A stretch of 64,000 bases of DNA from Mycobacterium kansasii ATCC 12478 (GTDB taxonomy: Bacteria > Actinomycetota > Actinomycetes > Mycobacteriales > Mycobacteriaceae): NCBI RefSeq assembly GCF_000157895.3, contig NC_022663.1, positions 4,216,001 through 4,280,000 of the forward strand, given 5' to 3'. Made by a program: the position numbers and the translations under genes. This document shows positions 9,560-19,267 of the stretch, one piece after another. A model generated the notes under the pieces. That model was not told the origin of the DNA and did no database searches. It worked only from the letters and a program-made list of their open reading frames with translations. Positions within the stretch are counted from its first letter, which is position 1, and each line of letters opens with the position of its first letter.

Positions 9560-11287
9560 TCACCTACGTTGCAACCGCATTCGCAATCCGGATGCCCGCA
9601 CCGCGCGACGCTCGACCGCGGCCCGCACCGACGCCTCGGAACCGACCACCCGCACCTTCGCCTTGGCCCGGGTGACCGCGGTGTAGAAGAGTTCACGCGT
9701 CAGCAATCGCGAATCCTGTTCCGGCAGCAGAACTGTCACCACGTCGGCCTGGCTGCCCTGGCTCTTGTGGATGGTCATGGCGTGCATGGTTTCGACGTCG
9801 GACAACCGGCCCGTGGCGAAGGCGAGCGGCCCGGCCGCACCGGCCAGGACAGCGCGCAGACCGTCCGGGCCGACCATGGCCACACCGGTGTCGCCGTTGT
9901 ACACCCGTAACCCGTAGTCGTTCGCGGTCACCAGCAGCGGACGCCCGGCATACCACTGCAACCAGGGCGGCTGGCCCGTTTCTTCGCCCAGCCAGGCCTC
10001 CACCTGTCGGTTCCAGTGCCCGACACCGAAAGGCCCGCGCCGGTGCGCGCACAGCATCCGGTGCTCGTCGAGGGTGCCCAACGCGGCGTCCACGGCTCCC
10101 AGCAGCGCCGCCTCGCGCAGCCGCAACGCGTGCGGCACCAACACCGCGCGCAACCGTTGCGTCGGGTCCTCGTCGTCGATGAACTCGATGTGCTCGTCAC
10201 CCGATCGCAGCAGCGCCAGCACCCGGTCCGCGTCGCCGCCGCGAATCGCGTCAGCCAGGGTCCCAATCGATTTGCCGAACCTATGTGAGGTGCGCAGCGC
10301 GGCCACCCGCACGTCGTCTCGCGCCGCGAGCCCGTCCACCAGATCCGCCAGCACCGCACCGGCTTCCACCGACGCCAGCTGATCGGCATCACCCACCAGA
10401 ATCAGCCGTGCGCCCGGACGAACCGCTTCCAGCAGCCGCGCCATCAGCGTCAGCGACACCATCGACGTCTCGTCCACCACGATCACATCGTGCGGCAACC
10501 GATTGCCGCGATCGTGCCGAAACCGCGACGACGTGTCGGGCCTGCTACCGAGCAGACGATGCAGCGTAACCGCCTGCAAGTGGCCGAGTCTCATGCGATC
10601 GGCCGCATCGAGGCGGGTCACCTCGTGTCGCACCGCCTCGGCCAGCCGCGCCGCCGCCTTGCCGGTCGGCGCTGCCAGCGCGATGCGGGGCCGCGACCGG
10701 CCGGCCAGTTCGGCCTGTTCGGCCAGCGCCGCCAGCAGGCGCGCGACCGTGGTGGTCTTGCCGGTCCCCGGCCCGCCGGTGAGTACCGTCACGCCCTGCG
10801 ACACCGCGATTTCCGCCGCGCCGCGCTGCTCTTCGAAGCCGGGCGGGAAGAGCCGCTCGAAGGCGGGCACTTCGGCGGTAGGCCCGGACGGTCTGGGAAC
10901 CAGCATGGCCACCAAGTCGTCACACACCTGCTGTTCCTCGCGCCGGTACCGGTCGAGGTAGAGCAGCCGATCGTCATAGAGATGCAGCACCGGCGGATCC
11001 GCGAGCAGCGTGCTGGCCCGCACCGCGGTCAGCCACTGCTCGGCGTCCGGCCACGGTAGGCCGTCAGCGGCCTCCGCGATCGTCGACATGTCCACGCACA
11101 CCGATCCACCGCGCAGCGCCCGCACCGCCAGCGCCGCGGCCAGCGCCACCCGGTCATCTGTCTCCCTGCCCAGAGCGCAAAGACGCTGTGCCACGTGGAC
11201 GTCCGCGAGATCGAGCACCCCGGCCTCGTTGAAGCTGCGCAGCAGGCCCGCCGCGGTAACGGCGGTCTCGACGTCGACAAGGCTCAC
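9560..11287 (-). CDS. recD: Exodeoxyribonuclease V alpha subunit, RecD helicase
   Basis: The 5'-3' helicase subunit of RecBCD, which unwinds and degrades DNA from double-strand ends. The 575 residues equal the M. tuberculosis RecD length. Walker A is VLTGGPGTGKTTT (about residues 168-180); Walker B/DExx is VIVVDETSMVS; late helicase motifs include AMTIHKSQGSQADVV and LFYTAVTRAKAKVRVV. The GTG start at 11287 overlaps the recB stop (GTGA), so translation is coupled. In mycobacteria RecBCD serves mainly single-strand annealing, while AdnAB handles end resection for homologous recombination (known of the family). Confidence 0.95.
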   Translation of the reverse strand: MSLVDVETAVTAAGLLRSFNEAGVLDLADVHVAQRLCALGRETDDRVALAAALAVRALRGGSVCVDMSTIAEAADGLPWPDAEQWLTAVRASTLLADPPVLHLYDDRLLYLDRYRREEQQVCDDLVAMLVPRPSGPTAEVPAFERLFPPGFEEQRGAAEIAVSQGVTVLTGGPGTGKTTTVARLLAALAEQAELAGRSRPRIALAAPTGKAAARLAEAVRHEVTRLDAADRMRLGHLQAVTLHRLLGSRPDTSSRFRHDRGNRLPHDVIVVDETSMVSLTLMARLLEAVRPGARLILVGDADQLASVEAGAVLADLVDGLAARDDVRVAALRTSHRFGKSIGTLADAIRGGDADRVLALLRSGDEHIEFIDDEDPTQRLRAVLVPHALRLREAALLGAVDAALGTLDEHRMLCAHRRGPFGVGHWNRQVEAWLGEETGQPPWLQWYAGRPLLVTANDYGLRVYNGDTGVAMVGPDGLRAVLAGAAGPLAFATGRLSDVETMHAMTIHKSQGSQADVVTVLLPEQDSRLLTRELFYTAVTRAKAKVRVVGSEASVRAAVERRAVRASGLRMRLQRR

Positions 11288-14200
11288 GCGGCACGTCTCC
11301 CGTCATCCAGCAGATCCGACAGCGCGACCACCAAGTCGGCCGGCGCGCGCCAGCCGAACACACCGGCCGGATGCCCGTCCCGGATCGGCGTTCCGGCACC
11401 ACACATTCCCCGCACGAACAGATACAGCACCCCGCCCAGATGCCGTCGCGGATCATATCCGGGCTGCCGCCACCGCAGAAACCTGTGCAGCACAACCACA
11501 TACAACAGCGCCTGCAACGGGTAGTCGGAATGCAACATGGCCTCGGTCAAGCGGTCGACGCTGTAGTCGGCGGCGGTGGCGCCCAAGTGGTTGGTCTTGT
11601 AGTCCACCACCAGGTAACGCTGCTGCGGCAACCGCAACACCACATCTATCGACCCGGACAGATACCCCCGCAGCGACTGACCGCCCAAACCGGGCGACGT
11701 CAACCGATCGGCGTAGGACCAGAACGGGTCACTGCGCGGCAGGTGCACCCGCAACAGCTCACCCACATCCGATAACGACACCCGCGGCGCGCGGGCCCGC
11801 AGATCACCGCCCGCCAGCGGTATCTCGAAGTCCAGCTCCCGCAGCCGATCCCGCACCCCGATCTGGCGCAATGTCAAGTCGCCGGCCAGCAGGCCCAGTG
11901 GCGAGTCGTGCATCGGCACCAGCGCCGTCGCCAGCTCGGCGGCGTCGGTGTCGACCGGCCACCACGGCGCGTGCCGTCGCACCTGCTCCTCGAGCTCGCC
12001 AGCCAAGTCGGCGGCCTGCGGGTCGGCCGTTTCCAGCACCGCATGCACCAGCGACCCGAACGCCGCACCGGACGGCATGGCGGCCAGCGGCGAGTCGAGG
12101 TCGGCACCTGAACCCGGTTCGCTGACGACCACCGCATCCACCTCGTCATCGCGCACGTCGACCTCGGGTTCGCTGGTCACTCCGGACGTCACAATCGCAT
12201 CTGCGGCGCGCACCAGCGCCGAATACGACGTGCGCCGCCACGTGGTGTCGATCTGGCGATGAAAGTGCCGGACCGCGAAACCGTCAGCCGAAGAAGCTGT
12301 TTCGATGGCGGCGGGGGAGACGATCGTCGATTCCTCGACCGACGGTCCGCCGGCTTCCTGCCAGCGCGTGAACACCGCCCATGCGTCGTCGTCGCGGATC
12401 CGCGGTGCGCACTTGTCCGGCACCAGCGGGTCACCGCTGCCACGACCGCGCAGTAAACGCGACAGCCCGCCGTTGACTTCGTCGATGGTCGGCGCCCACC
12501 AGGCCACCACCTGGGACTGGGCCCGGGTGAGCGCGACATAGGTGAGCCGGATGTTGTCGCGGGCCGCCTCGGCGCGGTTCAACTCCTCAACCGATCGGCT
12601 GTTGTCGCCGCCGAGATAGAGGCATCGGGTATCGGTGTCGTCGTGATACAACATGATGTCTTCGCGCCGGACATTCCTGTTGAACAGGAACGGCACGTAC
12701 ACGATCGGAAACTGCAGACCCTTGGCCACGAACACCGTCATGATCTGCACCGCTGCGGCGTCGCTGTCCAATCGCCGGTTCTGCTCGGCGGCGCGGGTGG
12801 TGTCGTCGCACTGCCGGCGCAGCCAATCACGAAGGGCCGGAAGGCCATAGCGCTGCCGATGCGCCGTCTCGTGCAACAGCTGAGCGAGATGCGCCAGGTC
12901 GGTCATGTGTCGCTCGCCGCCACGCTGGCCCAACACCCGGCGGCCCATGCCGGCCAGCTGCGCGGCCTCGAACACCGCCGCCACACCCCGCAGCCGGGCC
13001 TGGTCCGTCCACTCACGCAGCGTCGCGGCCACCCGGTCGGTCAGCGCATCCCCTTCGGCGGCAAGCGTTTCCACGGTCTCGCCGAAAAACATGGTGCAGG
13101 CGGCGGCGCGGACCAGCCCGCTGCGTTGCGGTGCGTCGAAGGCCTCCAGCAGGCACAGCCAGTCTTTGGCCGCCCGCGACGCGAACACATCGGTGTCGCC
13201 GGTGTAGACCGCCGGGATACCCGCCCTGGCCAAGGCGTCCCGACAGGCCCGGGCGTCTCGGTGATGTTCGACGATCACCGCGATGTCCCCGGCCGCCACC
13301 GGTCGTTCGGCGAACCGGGCGCCGCTGGACAGCAGGGACGCGATGTCCCCGGCCAGGTCGGCGGGAATATGCTCGCGCAACACGCCGATTGGCACATTGG
13401 CGGTACCGTCGTAGCCGACGGTCGGCCGCCTGACGACCCGCAGCCGAAACGGCGCGCCGCGCGGCGCCCCCTGCAGCCGATGCCCGCCGTGGTGCGCCTC
13501 GATGTCGTGCACCACGATCTCCGGATGACCCAGCGCGGCACCCCGCAGCACCGTCTGCAGGCTCTCGACGAGCACCCTGTCACTGCGCCAGTTGACTCCG
13601 AACGTGTAGCGGGCGTCGGCGGTGCGGGCCGCCTTGAGGTAGGTGTAGATGTCGCCGCCGCGAAAGCCGTAAATAGCCTGCTTCGGGTCGCCGATCATTA
13701 TCAGCGTCGACACGCCCCGGAAAGCACGTTCCAGCACCTGCCACTGGATCGGATCGGTGTCCTGGAATTCGTCCACCAACACGATTCGCCACCGGCGCCG
13801 CATCCGGTCACGAGCCGGCGAGTCCGCTGCCGCAAGGGCTTTCGACAACCGCAGCAGCAGGTCGTCGTAGCCGAGAATCCGTAGCCGGCGCTTACGCCGT
13901 TCGAGCTCGTCGAGCACCTGCTCGGCGAAGTCCAACCGGACACCGGCCGCGCTGTCCGGGTCGGGATCCAGCGGGCGCCGCTGCGCGTACGGATCGCCGA
14001 CGACGTTGCGGGCCAGGTCGAGCGCCTGCGCGTATGTCAGCGCCGGATCGGTGTCGGTGTTGGCGAAGCGCGCGAGGTAGCGGTCGTCGACGATCTCGGC
14101 CACCAGATCGTCGAGGCTCTCCCGCAAGGTGAAGCCGGAATCGCTGTCACCCGCCACACCAAGGGATCTCAGCACCGAGCCGCAGAACTCGTGCGTGGTG

Positions 14201-14553
14201 GCGATGGTGGCGGCATCGAAGTTGGCCAGCGCGTCACGCAGCCGAGCCAGCCGTACGGCCCGCTCGGCCTCGCTACCCAGCAGGTGCCTGACCAGATCAG
14301 TGTCGGTTGGCATCCGGCCGTCTAGAGCGGCCACCGCCGCCACGATCTGGTCGCGGACGCGTTCGCGAAGCTCGCGGCTGGCCGCGCGGTTGAACGTGAT
14401 CAGCAGCATCTCGTCGAGGGTGACGTCGGTCTCGGCGAGGTAGCGGGTCACCAGACCGGCCAGCGCGAACGTCTTGCCGGTGCCCGCGCTGGCCTCCAGC
14501 ACAATGGTGGCGCCATGGGCGGGCAGCGGCCCCAGCAGGTCGAAGCGTTCCAT
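11284..14553 (-). CDS. recB: Exodeoxyribonuclease V beta subunit, RecB helicase-nuclease
   Basis: The 3'-5' helicase and nuclease subunit of RecBCD, 1,089 residues from ATG 14553. That ATG forms an ATGA overlap with the recC stop and gives the expected MERFDLLGPLP N-terminus; an in-frame ATG 36 bases upstream is less likely. Walker A is ASAGTGKTF (residues 21-29). UvrD-like motifs include LVDEFQDTDPIQW, MIGDPKQAIYGFRGGDIYTY, MTVFVAKGLQFPIVYVP and RLTYVALTRAQSQVV. The C-terminal RecB nuclease motif YLVVDYKTNHLG supplies the catalytic Asp and Lys. Middle gene of the overlapping recC-recB-recD operon. Confidence 0.95.
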   Translation of the reverse strand: MERFDLLGPLPAHGATIVLEASAGTGKTFALAGLVTRYLAETDVTLDEMLLITFNRAASRELRERVRDQIVAAVAALDGRMPTDTDLVRHLLGSEAERAVRLARLRDALANFDAATIATTHEFCGSVLRSLGVAGDSDSGFTLRESLDDLVAEIVDDRYLARFANTDTDPALTYAQALDLARNVVGDPYAQRRPLDPDPDSAAGVRLDFAEQVLDELERRKRRLRILGYDDLLLRLSKALAAADSPARDRMRRRWRIVLVDEFQDTDPIQWQVLERAFRGVSTLIMIGDPKQAIYGFRGGDIYTYLKAARTADARYTFGVNWRSDRVLVESLQTVLRGAALGHPEIVVHDIEAHHGGHRLQGAPRGAPFRLRVVRRPTVGYDGTANVPIGVLREHIPADLAGDIASLLSSGARFAERPVAAGDIAVIVEHHRDARACRDALARAGIPAVYTGDTDVFASRAAKDWLCLLEAFDAPQRSGLVRAAACTMFFGETVETLAAEGDALTDRVAATLREWTDQARLRGVAAVFEAAQLAGMGRRVLGQRGGERHMTDLAHLAQLLHETAHRQRYGLPALRDWLRRQCDDTTRAAEQNRRLDSDAAAVQIMTVFVAKGLQFPIVYVPFLFNRNVRREDIMLYHDDTDTRCLYLGGDNSRSVEELNRAEAARDNIRLTYVALTRAQSQVVAWWAPTIDEVNGGLSRLLRGRGSGDPLVPDKCAPRIRDDDAWAVFTRWQEAGGPSVEESTIVSPAAIETASSADGFAVRHFHRQIDTTWRRTSYSALVRAADAIVTSGVTSEPEVDVRDDEVDAVVVSEPGSGADLDSPLAAMPSGAAFGSLVHAVLETADPQAADLAGELEEQVRRHAPWWPVDTDAAELATALVPMHDSPLGLLAGDLTLRQIGVRDRLRELDFEIPLAGGDLRARAPRVSLSDVGELLRVHLPRSDPFWSYADRLTSPGLGGQSLRGYLSGSIDVVLRLPQQRYLVVDYKTNHLGATAADYSVDRLTEAMLHSDYPLQALLYVVVLHRFLRWRQPGYDPRRHLGGVLYLFVRGMCGAGTPIRDGHPAGVFGWRAPADLVVALSDLLDDGRRAA

Positions 14554-17500
14554 CAGCCGGTCCTCTCGGCGTTGAGCAGCGGCAGCCACAACCGGGCCGC
14601 CAGCGCACCCAGGCGGGTGCCCTCGCCGGCCGTCTCCTCGCCCGGGCGGGGCGAGCCAAGCAGCACACCGAAGGCGGGCTTGTCGCCCCAGACCCGTAGG
14701 TGCGCCGGCTCACGATCGTCCCCGTCACGAAACCTGTTGGACTCCCACCTTTCTCGCGCGGCCGCTGCGGGGTCGTCGCCGTCCCGGCGCGCCTGCGCCC
14801 ACGCGTACGACGTTTTCAATGGCAGCGGCAACGGCTCGCGCCGGCCCGCATCGTAGAGCGAGACCAGATCGCGCAGTACGGCCACCGGGTCCGGAGCCGG
14901 TGCGAATTCCCTTCTGGCGGTGCGGTTCCTGCTGGCTCCGCGGCCGATGCACAGCGCCGCCCACTCGCGGCCCGGAAGTTGAGCGGCCAACGCGACCAGC
15001 CCGATCCATGACGTCAGCACATGCTTGGGCGCCAGCTTCGAGTACGTCACCGACACCAGATGCTCGCCGTAGACGGGCGTGACGGTCCCGCTGAGCCGGC
15101 GGCCGGTACCGAGATCGATGTCAATGTCGTAGGCGTCGCCGTCGGCCGCCATGTGCGGCAGCGCGGCCCGGGCCAGCTGGCAGGCACAGTCGAGGATTTC
15201 CTTCGTCTTGCGCACGCCAATGCGCCCGGGCGGCAGGGTTCCGCGGCGCCATTCGGCGTTGGCGGCCGCGTCCGGATGCATGCCGCGCAGGATGTCGTGC
15301 AGTATCCGGTCGCCGACCGTCCACGCCTGCAGGGCGTCGATCTCGACGGGCATTTCGTCCTCGACGGTGTCGACGTCCCAGGGCAGGGTGACGTCGAGTG
15401 CCCGGAAGAATCCTTTGACGGGGTTCTTGAAGAAGTCCAGCAGATCGGCCAGCGTCACGTCGCCGGTGGGCGGCTCAGGCAGCCGGTCGCCAATGAAAGG
15501 CGCAGGCGCACAGCGCGTTCCGGTGGCCGCTTCGGCGGCCGCGAGCGCAGCAGGGTCAAAGGTGAACGGTGTGGCGGGCACCAGTGCCCCGGGTGTGACG
15601 TTCTTGCGGTCGAAGGGCTGCAGCGGATGTCTGGTGAGGATCTGCCGCCGCACCGGCGCTACGGTCGTGCGATCCAGCGCGTCGAGCAGCTCGGCGAGCG
15701 GCACGGCCGGCGGACGCGGCTGGCCGGTGTGTTCGTCGGCGCCGGTGTAGGTGATCACCAATGTCTCGGTGGCCGAGCCGATTGCGTCAAGCAGCAACTG
15801 GCGATCCTCGGAGCGGACGTCACGCTCACCGGTCATCGGCGCCCGCGCCAGCAGGTCGTCGCCGTCGGGCGCGCTGTGCCGCGGGAAGATTCCGTCGTCG
15901 AGGCCGAGCAGGCACACGACCCGATGCGGCACAGATCGCATCGGCACCATGGTGCACACGGTCAGGGTGCCGGTGCGAAAGTTGGCCCGGGTGGGACGTC
16001 CGGCCAGTGATGCGTCCAGTAACGCCGACACATCTGGCAGCCGCAGCAGGGTGGCTGCGCGGTCGCCGGCTTGCGCGCGGACATCGGCGAATTCCCGCTG
16101 TAGCTGCGCCTGCTGCCAATCCTCATCGCAGCGCGTGATCAGACCGACCCCGTCCGTCAACGCATCCAGCCAGTCGGTCAACGGCATTGCGCCACTGAGT
16201 CGTTCGACCACGTGATGTAACCTCGCGACGTACTCGGCCAGGCGTCCCGCCAGGTCCACCCGGTTGCTGCCGACGTCGTCGAGGGGCAACGCGGTGTCCA
16301 GCCACGCTCGCGAGTCGTCCGACATGGCCACGCCGGTGAGGATGCGGTCGATGCCGAACCGCCAGGTGTTGTGCAGGAAACGCTCCAGGCCGTACGGCCG
16401 GCGATGGCGCCGGTCGAAGCCCCACCGGATGTTGGACTGGCGCACCCAGTCGGTGATCACGTCGAGATCGTCGTCGCTGAAACCGAAGCGGGCGCGCACC
16501 GGGATGGCCTGCGCGAGGTTGAGCACCTGGCTGGCGGTGGCCCGACCGCCGGCAATGACGAGCAGTTCGGCGGCGACGCCGAGCAGCGGATTGGTCTGGG
16601 TGAGCGCGCGGTCGGCGAGCCTGACCCGAAGCCGGTGCCCGGGATGCCCGAGGCCGGCGACCTCACCCAGGCCGAAGCCGGCCACGATCAGCGGCGCGTA
16701 GGTCTCAATATCAGGACACATCACCACGATGTCGCGCGGTTGCAGGGTCGGGTCGTCCTCCAGTAGACCGAGCAGCACCTCGCGCAGCACGTCGACCTGC
16801 CGGGCGGGCCCGTGGCAGGCGTGGACCTGCACCGAGCGGTCGCCGGCGGCCAGCCGCCGTCCGTCTGGGCGCGCCTCGTTGGCGGCGATGTCGGCTTGCA
16901 GCCAGCCCAGCAACGTGTCGGGTTTGGTTGTCCCGCCGAGGAATTCGTCGGTCGCCGGAGCGGCCGGCAGCGCCCGTTGCAGCTCCCGCAGGTCGCGCCC
17001 GAGGGTGTGCAGCAGCGGATGCCGGGCAGCGTGCCCGCTGGTGTCCTGGCGTCGTTGCACCGCGCCGTGGACACCGGCGAGCGCTTGCCACAGATCGTCA
17101 CTGGGGTGGGGCAGCCACAGGTGCAGATCGTGATGAGTGGCCAGCGCGCCGAGCAGTTGCACGTCGGTGCACGCCAGCCGGGTGTGCCCGAACAGCGAAA
17201 GCCGCGCCGGCAAGTCGGCCGGGCCCGCGGTCAGCCGGGCCACGGTCCGTTCGTGCCGGAGGTGCGGCGGCTCGGCCGCGACCGCGGCGACCAATGCCCG
17301 CCACAATTCGGGTTGCCACGCCAGGTCGGCGTCCACGCCGTCGAGGTGCCCGTCCAGCCAGCCGGCCAGCAACGCAGGACGCTGCCGCGCGTAAGAGGCG
17401 AACAGCCCGGCCAGGCGGCGCGCCACCGAATAGCGGCGACCGCGGCGCAACTCGGCCTCGACGGCGTCGGTGTCGAAGTGGCCCAAATGTGTTGCCAGTG

Positions 17501-17837
17501 AGCGGCACCACGGTTCGTCGAGGACGGTGTCGATCACCTCCAGCAGCGGCCACGTCATGGCCTCCGGCGACCACGGGTCGGTGTCGGCGGTCCCGGTGAT
17601 CTCGGCGATCAACGACTGCGGGCTGCGGAATGTAACGGCGGCGCACACTCCGTCGCCGTGGGCGCCGCGGCTGCCCAACACCTGGGACAGGTGTTGGCTC
17701 AACCAGCGTTCCATGCCGCGGGCGGCGACCAGCACCAGCTCCGATGCGAACGGGTCGGGCAGCGGGTCGGCCAGCAGGGCGCCGAGTCCGTCGGCAAGCA
17801 GGTCGGTGCGCTCGGCACGGTGGAGATGAAGCGCCAT
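14553..17837 (-). CDS. recC: Exodeoxyribonuclease V gamma subunit, RecC
   Basis: Structural subunit of RecBCD that splits the strands and, in E. coli, recognises Chi. 1,094 residues from ATG 17837, close to the M. tuberculosis length. The N-terminus MALHLHRAERTDLLADGLG and the AARGMERWLSQHLSQ segment are characteristic. The inactive-helicase part includes the VCLLGLDDGIFPR and VITYTGADEHTGQPRPPAVP segments, and the C-terminus keeps the degenerate nuclease-like fold. An in-frame ATG exists at 17957, but the extra 40 residues look non-coding. First gene of the operon. Confidence 0.93.
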   Translation of the reverse strand: MALHLHRAERTDLLADGLGALLADPLPDPFASELVLVAARGMERWLSQHLSQVLGSRGAHGDGVCAAVTFRSPQSLIAEITGTADTDPWSPEAMTWPLLEVIDTVLDEPWCRSLATHLGHFDTDAVEAELRRGRRYSVARRLAGLFASYARQRPALLAGWLDGHLDGVDADLAWQPELWRALVAAVAAEPPHLRHERTVARLTAGPADLPARLSLFGHTRLACTDVQLLGALATHHDLHLWLPHPSDDLWQALAGVHGAVQRRQDTSGHAARHPLLHTLGRDLRELQRALPAAPATDEFLGGTTKPDTLLGWLQADIAANEARPDGRRLAAGDRSVQVHACHGPARQVDVLREVLLGLLEDDPTLQPRDIVVMCPDIETYAPLIVAGFGLGEVAGLGHPGHRLRVRLADRALTQTNPLLGVAAELLVIAGGRATASQVLNLAQAIPVRARFGFSDDDLDVITDWVRQSNIRWGFDRRHRRPYGLERFLHNTWRFGIDRILTGVAMSDDSRAWLDTALPLDDVGSNRVDLAGRLAEYVARLHHVVERLSGAMPLTDWLDALTDGVGLITRCDEDWQQAQLQREFADVRAQAGDRAATLLRLPDVSALLDASLAGRPTRANFRTGTLTVCTMVPMRSVPHRVVCLLGLDDGIFPRHSAPDGDDLLARAPMTGERDVRSEDRQLLLDAIGSATETLVITYTGADEHTGQPRPPAVPLAELLDALDRTTVAPVRRQILTRHPLQPFDRKNVTPGALVPATPFTFDPAALAAAEAATGTRCAPAPFIGDRLPEPPTGDVTLADLLDFFKNPVKGFFRALDVTLPWDVDTVEDEMPVEIDALQAWTVGDRILHDILRGMHPDAAANAEWRRGTLPPGRIGVRKTKEILDCACQLARAALPHMAADGDAYDIDIDLGTGRRLSGTVTPVYGEHLVSVTYSKLAPKHVLTSWIGLVALAAQLPGREWAALCIGRGASRNRTARREFAPAPDPVAVLRDLVSLYDAGRREPLPLPLKTSYAWAQARRDGDDPAAAARERWESNRFRDGDDREPAHLRVWGDKPAFGVLLGSPRPGEETAGEGTRLGALAARLWLPLLNAERTG

Positions 17838-18320
17838 CGCCGGCCACGATAGCCCGCCGGACCGACACTGATGGCGAAGAACCGCCAGCCGTGGGGACTT
17901 CGTCGTCATGACTGATCGCCGTGCGGTGCCGGAACCCACTGTGGGTGACCAGGACAAGGCCCGGCGCGTTTTTGGCGTCCCCGACTACCGTCCCGATCCG
18001 CAAACCTAACCGGCGGCCTTTCGGCGGGGCCGTCCACTACGGGCGCTGGTGATGCTCCTTCGGCACCTTTTCGGCGACAACGCAGTTGGCAGGTGTCGGT
18101 GTTCAGTTCGCTGTGTTCGCTGCGGCGGCGGGCCTCAGCCTTGCCCGGGGTAACCGCGTGGCGGCAGCGCTGGCGGCGATGCGGGTGCTGCTTGGCTGCG
18201 TGACCAGGGCTGGCGAATTGTCGAGCGCCGCAACCTCGGCTGGCTTATGTGGTACGGGGGGCCGTAGTTTTCCACGCGCCTGGTCGCCGCCACGAAACCT
18301 CGGTGACGCATGCTAGTTGG
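17838..18320. other. Intergenic region between recC and cynS
   Basis: A 483-base divergent spacer. The only candidate gene is a 33-codon frame on the plus strand, 17908-18009 (ATG, with GGGGA upstream), with an acidic/basic product ending RRVFGVPDYRPDPQT that I do not recognise; it is recorded but not supported as a gene. Promoters for recC and cynS must lie here, but I see no consensus strong enough to place them. Confidence 0.35.
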
Positions 18321-18779
18321 ATGAACAGATCCCGCATTACCGAACAGATCGTCTTGGCCCGCCTGTCCAAAGGGCTCACCTGGCAGGAACTGGCCGACGC
18401 CATCGGTAGACCGGTGGTATGGACGACGTCGGCGCTGCTTGGACAGCACCCTATACCCGCCGAACTCGGTACGGTCCTGGTCGAGATGCTGGGTCTTGAC
18501 GCATCGGCGGTGCCCGTGCTGGCCGCTCCGCCGATGCGCGGCGGTCTGCCCACCGCGGTGCCCACCGACCCCACGATCTACCGCTTCTACGAAGCGCTGC
18601 AGGTCTACGGGGAAGCCATCAAGGAATTGATCCACGAGAAGTTCGGCGACGGCATCATGAGCGCGATCAACTTCAGCGTCGACGTGCACAAGAAGACGCA
18701 TTCCTCGGGCGACCGCGTGGTGGTGACATTCGACGGGAAATTCCTTCCCTATCAGTGGGTTGCGGCCGACGAGCAGTGA
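18321..18779 (+). CDS. cynS: Cyanate hydratase (cyanase)
   Basis: Converts cyanate and bicarbonate to carbamate and CO2, releasing ammonia: cyanate detoxification and a nitrogen source. The 152-residue product has the family layout: an N-terminal helix-turn-helix-like oligomerisation domain (about residues 1-70) and the catalytic C-terminal domain PTDPTIYRFYEALQVYG...EKFGDGIMSAINFSVDV. The three catalytic residues are Arg88, Glu91 and Ser114 (E. coli Arg96, Glu99, Ser122). ATG 18321 gives the right length. No cynT carbonic anhydrase or cynX transporter is adjacent. It converges with the Mo-enzyme operon, leaving 8 bases between stops, and interrupts the recC-echA3 neighbourhood of M. tuberculosis. 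Confidence 0.95.
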   Translation: MNRSRITEQIVLARLSKGLTWQELADAIGRPVVWTTSALLGQHPIPAELGTVLVEMLGLDASAVPVLAAPPMRGGLPTAVPTDPTIYRFYEALQVYGEAIKELIHEKFGDGIMSAINFSVDVHKKTHSSGDRVVVTFDGKFLPYQWVAADEQ

Positions 18780-18787
18780 CAGAGCGT

Positions 18788-19267
18788 TCAGGAGGTGAGC
18801 ACCTGTGGTGAAAGCTCCTTGAGCATCGCGTTGGCCCAGCGCATCTGGCGCAGGGTCTCCGGATGGCAGCGTGCCGTCAGCTCGAGTAGCTCCAGATCCT
18901 TGGCCGCCTGCGCGGCCTGGCCCAACAGCTCCCAGTCCAGCGATGCCCCGGCGGCGATCCGGTGTATTCGCCGTAGGTCGGCGAGCAGCAACAGGGCCGG
19001 TTGCGGGCGGTGTCGCAGCATGCCGCTCATCCGAGTCTGCGCAAAGCCGGTCAACGCGCGGGTATGCGGATCGGCGGACAGCCGCAGCCCGTAGTGGCGG
19101 CCGTGGCGGGCCAGCTCTTCGAGGTGATGCTGCGACCAGCCGGCCTGGTCGTGCGCCAGGTGATAGATGTCCTGGTCGCTGCGGTGGCGGGCGGCCATCA
19201 CGTTGAGTCGGTGGGCGAGTTGGCGCTCGGAGCGATGCAATTCGCGAATGGCGAGCTTGAGCTTCAC
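18788..19267 (-). CDS. Small helical protein coupled to the Mo-oxidoreductase
   Basis: I do not recognise the family. GTG at 19267 overlaps the stop of the upstream Mo-enzyme gene (GTGA), so the two are translationally coupled and probably act together. The 159-residue product is almost wholly alpha-helical and rich in His, Glu, Arg and Leu. The first half has regularly placed metal-type residues (ELHRSERQL, then HLAHDQAGWSQHHLEELARH), reminiscent of ferritin-like or hemerythrin-like bundles. The C-terminal half ends with a second helix pair (LELLELTARCHPETLRQMRW). It has no signal peptide or membrane segment. Plausible roles are an electron-transfer partner, metal store or maturation chaperone for the oxidoreductase; this is inference. 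Confidence 0.7.
   Translation of the reverse strand: MKLKLAIRELHRSERQLAHRLNVMAARHRSDQDIYHLAHDQAGWSQHHLEELARHGRHYGLRLSADPHTRALTGFAQTRMSGMLRHRPQPALLLLADLRRIHRIAAGASLDWELLGQAAQAAKDLELLELTARCHPETLRQMRWANAMLKELSPQVLTS

Noticed and set aside
17908..18009. 33-codon plus-strand frame upstream of cynS
   Set aside because: It has a start and a weak ribosome site but no recognisable product; not enough to call a gene.
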